A stretch of DNA of 8,607 nucleotides, taken from the NCBI GenBank assembly GCA_006227085.1, contig SBFY01000028.1, positions 1-8,607 on the forward strand, read 5' to 3'. Positions 1 through 5,804 of the stretch are shown one piece after another (within the stretch, counting starts at the first letter, position 1; each line of letters starts with the position of its first letter). Origin of the DNA: Gammaproteobacteria bacterium (GTDB taxonomy: Bacteria; Pseudomonadota; Gammaproteobacteria; Pseudomonadales; M0112). Under the pieces are notes generated by a model. The model had not been told where the DNA came from. It saw nothing but the letters and a program-made list of their open reading frames with translations, and ran no database searches. A program made the position numbers and the translations under genes.

Positions 1-243
1 GTGTATCACTTCGAGTTCCCGGAACGCCCGGGTGCGTTGATGAACTTCCTCAACCAGCTCGGTGGTCGCTGGAACATCAGCATGTTCCATTACCGCAATC
101 ACGGTGCGGCTTATGGGCGGGTGATGGTGGGCATGGAAGTGCCGCCAGCCGAGCACAAGGACTTCAGGCAGTTCCTGCAGGGCCTGGGTTACCGTTTCAG
201 TGATGAAACAGGCAATCCTGCTTACCAACTGTTTTTAGGGTAA
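1..243 (+). CDS. ilvA: Threonine deaminase (biosynthetic), C-terminal fragment
   Basis: This is the 3' end of a gene that begins before the window, with 80 codons visible and the stop at 241-243. IlvA is the PLP-dependent cytosolic enzyme that converts threonine to 2-oxobutanoate and ammonia, the first step of isoleucine synthesis, and is feedback-inhibited by isoleucine. The visible part matches the last ACT-like regulatory subdomain of the long biosynthetic form: FEFPERPGAL near the start, then WNISMFHYRNHG, then GRV, and the closing LGYRFSDETGNPAYQLFLG. The family's own C-terminus has the same pattern, so the protein ends at its normal place. The catalytic domain is outside the window. The GTG at base 1 is an internal valine codon, not a start. 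The next gene begins 4 bases after the stop, and its ribosome binding site lies inside these last codons. The family assignment is recognised from the sequence pattern and I am confident of it. Confidence 0.95.
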   Translation: MYHFEFPERPGALMNFLNQLGGRWNISMFHYRNHGAAYGRVMVGMEVPPAEHKDFRQFLQGLGYRFSDETGNPAYQLFLG

Positions 244-247
244 CGCA

Positions 248-3094
248 TTGTTTCTGGGCTGGTTGCCAGTGCAATACGGCGTGACGCCATCTTTGCTATT
301 GGCAAGCTTCCTGTTTTTCGCCGCAAGTTTGCCCGTGCATGCCAATCAGGACTACCCAAAAGTGGGGCTTGGGCTCTATTTTGATGAGCGCGTTGTTCCT
401 GATGGGAAGGTTTATGGCGATGTCCGCAGTGGATTGAGCGAATTTTTCCACAATTATAATGCAGCGGATGCATATAAAAAGCGTAACGCGATTGCCATGC
501 GGCACAGCAATATGTTGACGATACCGATTCCCTCTGCAATGGGAGCGGATATTACGTTGGGATTGCGGCATACCATTCCATGGCAAACGTTTCTCAAGAA
601 AGAAAACCAGCTTGATGCAAAGTGTGCGGCTTGGAAAACTTTTTGGGAAAAATATGAATGCCAGCTTCATATGGATGGGGGTGAGTCTACCGAATGGCTG
701 GAAAAGTTCAGCTATTTGAAATCTGATGTGGACCTTTTCCTGCAGGCGAATCCGTCAGCAGATGTCTTGTTGATAGAAGAGGGTGTGGCCTATCGCTACT
801 TTACGGATGGCGATGGGCCGCCAGCCGTGGAATATGTGCCGTACTACAATGTCGATGGGAAAACATGGCCGATTGCCTTGGCAAGGATATCCAGCGACTG
901 TGGCCCGGATATTACCCGCGAGCATTTCTTTCCTGGCATCAACCGGTTTTCGATCGTTGCTGGCGGCGTGGATTCCTTGCGAGCGAGGGCGAAGGGTCTT
1001 TATTGGTATGTGCCTGCACTGGGGGGTCATGGGGAAGGGGCGAAGTTCCTGGTCGACATCCAGCCCGATGGCACGGCTTCAATCAGTTTGATGGAGAGAG
1101 GTCGGGGTTATGTCACGGGCGATCGGTTAACGATACCTGATAAACATTTGGGTAACACGGGTGCTGCGGATATCACGATACAGTTAGGAGAAATACTGAA
1201 TAGAGGCATTAATTCAGTCAGCATACAAGAAAGCATTGGGAAGAAAATCCCCGCAGGTCTGTATCGTAATGTGAGTGCATCAGGCGGTAGCGGGAAAGGT
1301 GCCCGGTTTGATGTATTGGTGAATGAGCACGGGAGCATGTATGTGACCGTTGTCTCCAAGGGTAATGGATATGCTGAAGGCGATGTGTTGTCGATCGATG
1401 GAAGAGACGCCGGGGCGCAAGATTTTCAGGGGATCGTCAAGGTTGTAGTCAATGGCATCCAGGGATGGCGAGACATCAGTGCGGAAGAGCAAAAAGACAT
1501 CAAGCTGGAAAAGTTTTCCTGGCAACACAGGGTTGGCCAGAAATGCCTGTATCCTGATTTCATGACCTTGCCAAGGCATGTGGAATTGTCACCCGATATG
1601 CCTGATGAAAAAAATGTTATTGAAACGCCGGCGCAAGTTGGCATGTCAAATTTCTATCGATTCCTGGTTGGTTATCTCAAGGCAACGCATTTTGACCCGT
1701 CGAATGAATTTCGTGGGATTGATGTTAGTGGTGGCGACTTATTTATCGAGGGGAGCGATATCTCGCCGGAATCAATAGGCATTTTCCGATTGTATGCCGC
1801 CACCATGAAGGCGATTCGTGATGAATATCAGGGCGTGCGAATCGCGCCGCACCTGCCGTCATTGTTATCAAAGCGCAATGTGCTGCTTAATGCATTCAGG
1901 TGTTCATTAAGCACCCATGATGATGAACATGAAATCCCAAATTGCGCGCCACCGGATTATGTGGCGGCCAGCCTTTATCCCAATGGATGGTCTGGTGATT
2001 TGCAAAGGCAATACTTCCCTTCAAGTATCAGCTTTGATCTTGAGGCTATCATCGGTGGGAGGAAGCTTGAGGCAGCCTCAAAGTCCTTGCTCCAATATTT
2101 AAAAGGCCAGGGCGTACCCCCTGAAAAACTAAAGCTGGCGCTTCATGAAAGTGCCTGGATGTCAGCAGCCTCTCCTTATGAGCCGCTGACAACGGCAACA
2201 CTTGTTTTCAAGGCTGATAGCAAAACCGGTGACGCAATCCGCTTCTGGATAAATGGCCACGATATCACCGTGCCGATGCATGGCAGCTTGGGAGAAACCT
2301 TGCTTGCCAGTAAAACGGCTATCGAACAACAGGTATCGCGAGCAACGGTTGTTGTTAGCAGCAGCCATGCGCCACATGCTACGTTATCCATCACCGTTCT
2401 CGATGGTATGGATATTCGTGTTGACGCACAGTGGATGGGGAGTGACGTCACATCACAGCCAGAAGTGATATACGGTGATCGCCACTGGTCGGATGTCACA
2501 AGCATTGCCGAACAGGAGCAGCTGGCATTTTATTATTACTTGGCAACGGGCCTTGATGTAGCGTTGGAAAGCTTTTGTGTTTCTGGTGATGCGGAGCATT
2601 GCGAAGAAACATCCAATCTACTGTTCTTTGTAAACTGGTTTCCGGTGGATGGGTATTTTTGCTCGGGTAGCAAGGGCTCTCGCATGTATGAAGGGATGAG
2701 TCTTTTCCTGGGTTCTATTGGGTTGCCTGTTCCCGAAAATCATTGTGGATTCTGGGATGTGGGTGTCGTCAAAGATGCCAGCCGTCATGCCGGTCCTAAA
2801 CCGGCATCGTTATTGTTTAGTGATTTGCTGGATGGTGAGTTGGGTAATGGCCATGACAGCGATGGGGATGGTGTGCCGGACGCCAGTCCGGTGTCCGGGG
2901 TGCACGTGCCATATCGCAAGGTGGGAATGAGTGATAACCCGGTGGGGCGATTCAATGCCGATAGTCTCAAGGTTATCGACAATTGCCCGTGGGTGCCAAA
3001 TGCCAACCAGACAGACCAGGATGGTGACGGCATTGGTGATGCATGTGACAACTGTCCAGCTGTTTTTAACCCTGGCCAACAGTCATGCCAGTAA
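248..3094 (+). CDS. Large secreted mosaic protein: glycosidase-like barrel with beta inserts and calcium-binding tail
   Basis: This 948-residue protein is not one I recognise by name. The proposed TTG start at 248 has AGGG seven bases upstream; a GTG at 281 is the alternative. Residues 13-32 form a hydrophobic signal peptide with likely cleavage after VHA (residue 32), so the protein is probably exported. Residues 250-316 and 337-404 are two related glycine-rich beta modules sharing GLY..V..GG.G.GA.F, then G.GY..GD.L.I. Residues 465-640 look like part of a TIM barrel: FRGIDVSGGD (488-497), a helix, RIAPHLP (531-537), YVAASLYPNGW (571-581) and KLKLALHESAW (627-637). That order recalls GH18 chitinase-like folds, although the canonical DxxDxDxE motif is not intact. 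Residues 648-729 are a further beta insert. The tail carries thrombospondin type 3-like DxDxDGxxD loops at 870-878 and 923-931 with cysteine pairs, which suggests calcium binding. It follows ilvA by 4 bases and overlaps the next gene. Its base composition is lower in GC than its neighbours. A carbohydrate-active role is an inference. Confidence 0.9.
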   Translation: MFLGWLPVQYGVTPSLLLASFLFFAASLPVHANQDYPKVGLGLYFDERVVPDGKVYGDVRSGLSEFFHNYNAADAYKKRNAIAMRHSNMLTIPIPSAMGADITLGLRHTIPWQTFLKKENQLDAKCAAWKTFWEKYECQLHMDGGESTEWLEKFSYLKSDVDLFLQANPSADVLLIEEGVAYRYFTDGDGPPAVEYVPYYNVDGKTWPIALARISSDCGPDITREHFFPGINRFSIVAGGVDSLRARAKGLYWYVPALGGHGEGAKFLVDIQPDGTASISLMERGRGYVTGDRLTIPDKHLGNTGAADITIQLGEILNRGINSVSIQESIGKKIPAGLYRNVSASGGSGKGARFDVLVNEHGSMYVTVVSKGNGYAEGDVLSIDGRDAGAQDFQGIVKVVVNGIQGWRDISAEEQKDIKLEKFSWQHRVGQKCLYPDFMTLPRHVELSPDMPDEKNVIETPAQVGMSNFYRFLVGYLKATHFDPSNEFRGIDVSGGDLFIEGSDISPESIGIFRLYAATMKAIRDEYQGVRIAPHLPSLLSKRNVLLNAFRCSLSTHDDEHEIPNCAPPDYVAASLYPNGWSGDLQRQYFPSSISFDLEAIIGGRKLEAASKSLLQYLKGQGVPPEKLKLALHESAWMSAASPYEPLTTATLVFKADSKTGDAIRFWINGHDITVPMHGSLGETLLASKTAIEQQVSRATVVVSSSHAPHATLSITVLDGMDIRVDAQWMGSDVTSQPEVIYGDRHWSDVTSIAEQEQLAFYYYLATGLDVALESFCVSGDAEHCEETSNLLFFVNWFPVDGYFCSGSKGSRMYEGMSLFLGSIGLPVPENHCGFWDVGVVKDASRHAGPKPASLLFSDLLDGELGNGHDSDGDGVPDASPVSGVHVPYRKVGMSDNPVGRFNADSLKVIDNCPWVPNANQTDQDGDGIGDACDNCPAVFNPGQQSCQ

Positions 3095-3480
3095 ATGCAC
3101 CAGCGAGCCTTGGTGCAAACCGGTTTTACCTGACAATGGTGTTGCTGAATTCCCTGGCTCTCATGGGCCTTGGCCTTTGGCTGTGTGCTACAAGCAGCAC
3201 AGGAATTGAAGAGCTCTTTATTGCCCACCCGTCGTATGTTCTTGCCAATATACTGTTTCCTTTGATATCGGCAGGAATCAGCCTTGCCTTGATGGGTGGG
3301 AATCGGCTTACTCGGATGCGCGGCTTCCCTGCGGTAGCTGTTTTGGGCTTCCCAGTCATTCATATGGCATATGCGTGGCTTGACCAGAATCTTTTGGCCG
3401 GGGCTTTTGCCGGGCTGGTCTTGATGTCGCTGTGGATGGCTTTCCGGGATGGGGTCAGGTCAGGGCAGCCTTCCCTGTGA
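3085..3480 (+). CDS. Small four-helix membrane protein of unknown function
   Basis: This 131-residue protein is unrecognised. Four hydrophobic stretches fit membrane helices at roughly residues 14-35, 50-71, 81-98 and 102-120, with short loops. The basic residues RLTRMR (74-79) lie between helices 2 and 3, and an RDGVR tail follows helix 4. The even helix count and the position of the basic loops suggest that both ends face the same side of the inner membrane, probably the cytoplasm. The ATG at 3085 overlaps the last 10 bases of the preceding gene in another frame, and no good ribosome binding site precedes it, so translation is probably coupled to the upstream gene. An internal ATG at 3136 is an alternative start but would cut the first helix. 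The pairing with the secreted mosaic protein suggests the two are expressed together; whether they work together is unknown. No intrinsic terminator is visible after the stop. Confidence 0.75.
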   Translation: MPVNAPASLGANRFYLTMVLLNSLALMGLGLWLCATSSTGIEELFIAHPSYVLANILFPLISAGISLALMGGNRLTRMRGFPAVAVLGFPVIHMAYAWLDQNLLAGAFAGLVLMSLWMAFRDGVRSGQPSL

Positions 3481-3614
3481 ACCACTCCGCAAATCCGCGC
3501 ATCGCCCCGGCAGGTCGTCAGGTGCTGGTCTAGCTTTATAAGGCGGTAGTCAGGAAAAGGCAGGCTACCGTGGCAATCGCCGCCATCACCAGCCGATAGT
3601 AACGCCGAAACACC

Positions 3615-3710
3615 ATGAAACGCCGCAAACCCGACATCCTTGTGCTGGCCATGACCTTCCTGGTCCTGGGCGTCAGCCTCACCGCCGCCGCGCAGGCCTT
3701 TACCGGCTGA
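3615..3710 (+). CDS. Candidate 31-residue single-span membrane peptide
   Basis: A short ORF reads MKRRKPDILVLAMTFLVLGV and then SLTAAAQAFTG. The basic N-terminus (KRRK) followed by about 18 hydrophobic residues is the usual form of a small inner-membrane peptide or an uncleaved signal anchor, and the AQA near the end could also be read as a cleavage site. Codon third positions are mostly G or C, like the housekeeping genes on this chromosome. The stop overlaps the 3' end of the convergent fau gene by 11 bases. No strong ribosome binding site precedes the ATG, which is the main reason for doubt. I have an impression that short MKRRKPD-type peptides occur elsewhere in gammaproteobacteria, but I cannot verify this here. 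A competing hydrophobic ORF on the other strand (3536-3652) covers part of the same bases. Confidence 0.45.
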   Translation: MKRRKPDILVLAMTFLVLGVSLTAAAQAFTG

Positions 3711-4275
3711 AGTCGCGGTAGCCCGCTTCCGTTAATACCCCATCCAAGGGCACATCCCACGGTTGGCGCGCCAGTGCAGCCACCTGCTGGAACCCGTAAG
3801 CGACCCCGACCAGTAATGGCCGGGCAGTGCTTTCCAGACGAAAGGCAAAGGTGCGGTCATAAAAACCGCCGCCCATGCCGAGCCGGTTGCCGTGATCATC
3901 AAAGGCCACCAATGGCACCAGCACCAGGTCGAGTTCGCTGGCATTCAAGAATGGGCTGTTGCGCGAAGGTTCATCAATACCGAAGTTGTTGGTGATGAGC
4001 GCGTCGCCCGTTTGGTAACGATGGAAGTGCATGCTGCGTGCTTCCAGTCTTGGCAAGTAACAGGCTTTGTTGCAAGTGAGTGCTTGCTGCATCAAGCCAT
4101 TCGGGTTGGCTTCACCATTGGCGGCCAGGTAGAACGCGATGTGTTGTGCATCGGCAAACAGTGGATGGTGCGCAAAGTGTTCAGTCATCGCCTGTGCACA
4201 ACGCTGTTGTTCGCGCGGTGTCAGTGCCTGGCGTTGTGCACGAATGGTGCTGCGAAGTGAAAGGGCATCTGCCAT
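3700..4275 (-). CDS. fau: 5-formyltetrahydrofolate cyclo-ligase
   Basis: This 191-residue cytosolic enzyme (also called YgfA or MTHFS) uses ATP to convert 5-formyltetrahydrofolate to 5,10-methenyltetrahydrofolate, which returns the stored folate form to one-carbon metabolism. Family motifs are visible in order: the basic N-terminal helix LRSTIRAQRQAL (7-18), GEANP (54-58), FGIDEP (98-103), LVPLVAFD (118-125), the nucleotide-binding signature RLGMGGGFYDR (131-141), and DVPLDGVLTE (174-183). The length is normal for the family. Two other ATGs just upstream are out of frame, so the start at 4275 is well fixed, although its ribosome binding site is weak. It lies downstream of 6S RNA on the same strand, as in many gammaproteobacteria, but a strong terminator (4305-4344) separates them. 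Expression therefore needs read-through or a promoter I could not identify in the short remaining gap. Confidence 0.96.
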   Translation of the reverse strand: MADALSLRSTIRAQRQALTPREQQRCAQAMTEHFAHHPLFADAQHIAFYLAANGEANPNGLMQQALTCNKACYLPRLEARSMHFHRYQTGDALITNNFGIDEPSRNSPFLNASELDLVLVPLVAFDDHGNRLGMGGGFYDRTFAFRLESTARPLLVGVAYGFQQVAALARQPWDVPLDGVLTEAGYRDFSR

Positions 4276-4304
4276 TGGTGTCGCCCGTTGCCATCATGGA
4301 TGCA

Positions 4305-4344
4305 ATAAAAAAGCCTGTTAAAAGCGGACTTCTAACAGGCTTTT
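4305..4344 (-). terminator. Intrinsic terminator between 6S RNA and fau
   Basis: On the minus strand a 12-base perfect inverted repeat (AAAAGCCTGTTA, 4344 to 4333, and TAACAGGCTTTT, 4320 to 4309) encloses a 12-base loop and runs directly into six T's (4312 to 4307). An AAG/CTT pair inside the loop can lengthen the stem after one mismatch. This is a textbook Rho-independent terminator for the 6S transcript, about 7 bases beyond the proposed mature 3' end. On the plus strand the hairpin is followed by only four T's, so it should be weaker in that direction. Confidence 0.9.
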
Positions 4345-4350
4345 AAAAAA

Positions 4351-4530
4351 TGGGTCCCCAAGGTACCGCCGACAGAATGGCCCTTGAACCCAGCGGTTCA
4401 AGGCGGGAATGATCGCGTTGCTTCAGGCTTTCCGTCATGCGGACATGCACACCGGCAACAACAGGTCACTCCCTGGGTGGTGCTTATCGGCTCGAGGACG
4501 TACTGCCATGGCAAATACCCCAGGAATCCG
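4351..4530 (-). ncRNA. ssrS: 6S RNA
   Basis: This RNA of about 180 nt binds the sigma70 RNA polymerase holoenzyme in stationary phase by mimicking an open promoter, and is released when a short product RNA is made from it. Several conserved features are visible. The two ends pair in a terminal stem of about 14 pairs, including G-U pairs: GGATTCCTGGGGTA at the 5' end with TACCTTGGGGACCC at the 3' end. The conserved GAGCCGATA sits on the 5' side of the central bubble. The near-universal hairpin CCTTGAACC-GCTG-GGTTCAAGG lies at 4403 to 4382, followed by a GGCGG close to the 3' stem, as in E. coli 6S. Position between zapA and fau is the classical gammaproteobacterial location. A -10 box lies just upstream and a terminator just downstream. 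Exact ends are estimated to within a few bases. Confidence 0.95.
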
Positions 4531-4535
4531 GTTTC

Positions 4536-4563
4536 AGTATAGCAGAGGGAAAATGTTTCGCAG
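4536..4563 (-). promoter_or_regulatory. Probable sigma70 promoter of 6S RNA
   Basis: On the minus strand a TATACT -10 box (4541 to 4536) lies 6-7 bases before the start of the 6S terminal stem, which places the transcription start near 4530-4529. The -35 region is poor: CTGCGA at 4563 to 4558 with a 16-base spacer matches TTGACA at only three positions. The placement of the -10 relative to the RNA makes the call plausible. A further promoter inside zapA, or processing of a longer zapA transcript, cannot be excluded. Confidence 0.65.
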
Positions 4564-4582
4564 CTGGAAAGCGTGCGGCAAA

Positions 4583-4906
4583 TCAAATTTCGAGTTGCCG
4601 CAAATCCTGCAGGGATTTTCCGAGCTTGTTGTTCAGCTCGCGCAGTTCTTTCATCGTCACGCCACCGTCTTTGGCAGCAGCACTGTCACCGTGCAGCAGG
4701 TCATAGGCCATGTTCAATGCGGCCATCACGGCGATGCGTTCCACGCCAATCACGCGACCCTTGGAGCGGATCACGCGCATTTGTTCATCGAGGTAGCGAC
4801 CGGCATCGAGCAGGGCTTCGCGTTGCTCCGGCGGGCAGCTGACCTGGTAATGCTGGTCGAGGATGGTGACGGTGACCGTGTTGGCACCGGCGCTGGGTTT
4901 GGTCAT
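4583..4906 (-). CDS. zapA: Cell division protein ZapA
   Basis: This is a 107-residue cytosolic FtsZ-ring accessory protein that bundles and cross-links FtsZ protofilaments at midcell. The N-terminal globular part has the family pattern VTVTILDQHYQVSCPPEQRE (11-30), then a helix with LLDAGRYLDEQM (32-43) and the conserved VERIAVMAALNMAYDLL (55-71). The C-terminal third (about 84-107) is a charged coiled-coil helix used for dimer and tetramer formation. Length is typical. The ATG overlaps the stop of the upstream zapB-like gene (ATGA, 4903-4906), and GGAG about nine bases upstream supports this start. The gene thus shares a transcript with the zapB-like gene, and 6S RNA begins about 50 bases after its stop. 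The family assignment is confident. Confidence 0.95.
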   Translation of the reverse strand: MTKPSAGANTVTVTILDQHYQVSCPPEQREALLDAGRYLDEQMRVIRSKGRVIGVERIAVMAALNMAYDLLHGDSAAAKDGGVTMKELRELNNKLGKSLQDLRQLEI

Positions 4907-5112
4907 GGGTTTTGCTCCAGCGCCTTCAGGCGGTTGATCATGGCGTCCACGCGGCTGCGCGCCAGTTCGTTTTTCTCGGACAGGCGGTTGCGCTCCTGCA
5001 TCAGGGCCGCTTCGCGGGCTTTCAGCGCCTTGTTTTCATCGTTGAGCTGGTGACAGAGGTCGATCAGCTCGTCGATCCGGCGCTGCAAGGCTGAGAATTC
5101 GCGGTTGGCCAT
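4903..5112 (-). CDS. ZapB-like coiled-coil division protein (TIGR02449 type)
   Basis: This 69-residue protein is almost entirely one charged coiled coil (about residues 5-66), with heptad-spaced hydrophobic residues as in RRIDELIDLCHQLNDENKAL, and no membrane segment or signal. It fits the small protein family TIGR02449, which sits directly upstream of zapA in Pseudomonas and relatives and is regarded as a ZapB-like partner linking ZapA to the division site. It is not a sequence orthologue of enteric ZapB, so no symbol is assigned. The start is supported by a GGGA about nine bases upstream and by a strong promoter only about 25 bases ahead. It is the first gene of the minus-strand unit zapB-like - zapA and is translationally coupled to zapA by a 4-base overlap. 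The division role is inferred from family and context. Confidence 0.88.
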   Translation of the reverse strand: MANREFSALQRRIDELIDLCHQLNDENKALKAREAALMQERNRLSEKNELARSRVDAMINRLKALEQNP

Positions 5113-5144
5113 TGGCGTGTTCCCGCATGGTGGGTCGTTGCCGT

Positions 5145-5173
5145 ACTATAGACAGGGTAGCTAAGACGGTCAA
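5145..5173 (-). promoter_or_regulatory. Strong sigma70-type promoter for the zapB-like/zapA unit
   Basis: On the minus strand TTGACC (5173 to 5168) and TATAGT (5150 to 5145) are separated by exactly 17 bases. Each hexamer departs from the consensus at a single base (TTGACA, TATAAT). Transcription should begin near 5138, giving a leader of about 25 bases before the ATG at 5112. The promoter lies in the 118-base divergent gap shared with ygfB, so it may influence or be influenced by the ygfB promoter, which I could not locate with confidence. Confidence 0.85.
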
Positions 5174-5230
5174 TGAAGGAACACCGGCAAGTGGCTGAAA
5201 TCGCTTGCAGGTGGGCCGTGAGGGGGTAGG

Positions 5231-5791
5231 GTGAATCCGGAATTGTACGAATCGCTGGCGGTGGCACTGGCCAACGCGGGCTCGGTGTCATCGCCGGCCG
5301 AATTGCATGGCTATGTGGCCGGCAGCTGCTGTGCGGCTGACGCGCCTGAGCCGGTCACGCTCTGCCAGCAGCTGGCCGGGCACCTGGATATCAGCCCGGA
5401 GCAACTGGCCAGCGCCGTCGACCTTGGTGAGTGGATCAGCCATATCGAGGCGGGTCTGGCCAGCCCCGAGCTCGGCTTTTATCCCTTGTTGCCGGATGAT
5501 GAGGAATCGCTGGAGCAGCGGGTGGTGGCACTCGGACAATGGTGCGAGGGCTTCTTGGCCGGTTACGCACTGCGCGTGGGTAGCAGTGGCCAGACCCCCA
5601 ATGCCGAGACGCAGGAAATCCTCGCCGACCTGGTGGCGATTTCCCGTATCGGCGTTCCCGACGATGGCGATGACGAAGAAACCGATTTCATGGAAGTGGT
5701 CGAATACCTGCGTATGGCCGCGATGAGCCTGTTCATCGAAGCGCGTGAAGCGCCGGCCAGTGAACATGACGACAAACCCTCCATCCATTAA
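5231..5791 (+). CDS. ygfB: YgfB/UPF0149 family protein
   Basis: This is a 186-residue cytosolic helical protein of the UPF0149 (YecA/YgfB) family. Family landmarks are visible: SPAELHGYVAG (21-31), FYPLLPDD (83-90), LGQWCEGFLAGY (101-112), the acidic GDDEE (146-150), then FMEVVEYLRMA (153-163), and the closing KPSIH, comparable to KPTLH in E. coli. The GTG start at 5231 is preceded by GAGGGGG (5220-5226) at good spacing, and the length fits the family. The biochemical role is not settled in general. In Pseudomonas aeruginosa YgfB is reported to dampen AlpA-dependent transcription of the ampDh3 amidase gene and so to affect beta-lactam resistance; whether this holds here is unknown. It leads the plus-strand series ygfB-pepP-ubiH-ubiI and is divergent from the zapB-like gene. 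The gap to pepP is 13 bases, so co-transcription is likely. Confidence 0.93.
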   Translation: MNPELYESLAVALANAGSVSSPAELHGYVAGSCCAADAPEPVTLCQQLAGHLDISPEQLASAVDLGEWISHIEAGLASPELGFYPLLPDDEESLEQRVVALGQWCEGFLAGYALRVGSSGQTPNAETQEILADLVAISRIGVPDDGDDEETDFMEVVEYLRMAAMSLFIEAREAPASEHDDKPSIH

Positions 5792-5804
5792 GGCCGGGCC
5801 CATC

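Noticed and set aside
2785..3363. 192-codon open frame on the minus strand
   Set aside because: Covers the calcium-loop tail and membrane protein genes in antisense. Its composition is low-complexity S, P, T and H with no motif.
3461..3477. Small hairpin CAGGG/CCCTG at the end of the membrane protein gene
   Set aside because: Only five base pairs, inside the coding region and not followed by a T-run, so it is not a credible terminator.
3510..3524. Short direct repeat CAGGT-cgt-CAGGT in the gap after the membrane protein gene
   Set aside because: Five-base repeat units are expected by chance. There is no further copy, palindrome or promoter element beside it to suggest an operator or attachment site.
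4398..4586. 62-codon minus-strand frame across the 6S region
   Set aside because: The bases are explained by 6S RNA structure and the 3' end of zapA. The peptide has no recognisable pattern and no ribosome binding site that I could see.
4409..5053. 214-codon open frame on the plus strand
   Set aside because: It runs antisense through 6S RNA, zapA and the zapB-like gene, all well supported on the minus strand. No family pattern is seen.
5138..5167. Possible plus-strand promoter for ygfB (TTGCCG, 18-base spacer, TAAGAC)
   Set aside because: Both boxes are weak and the sequence overlaps the much better minus-strand promoter, so it is not called as a feature.
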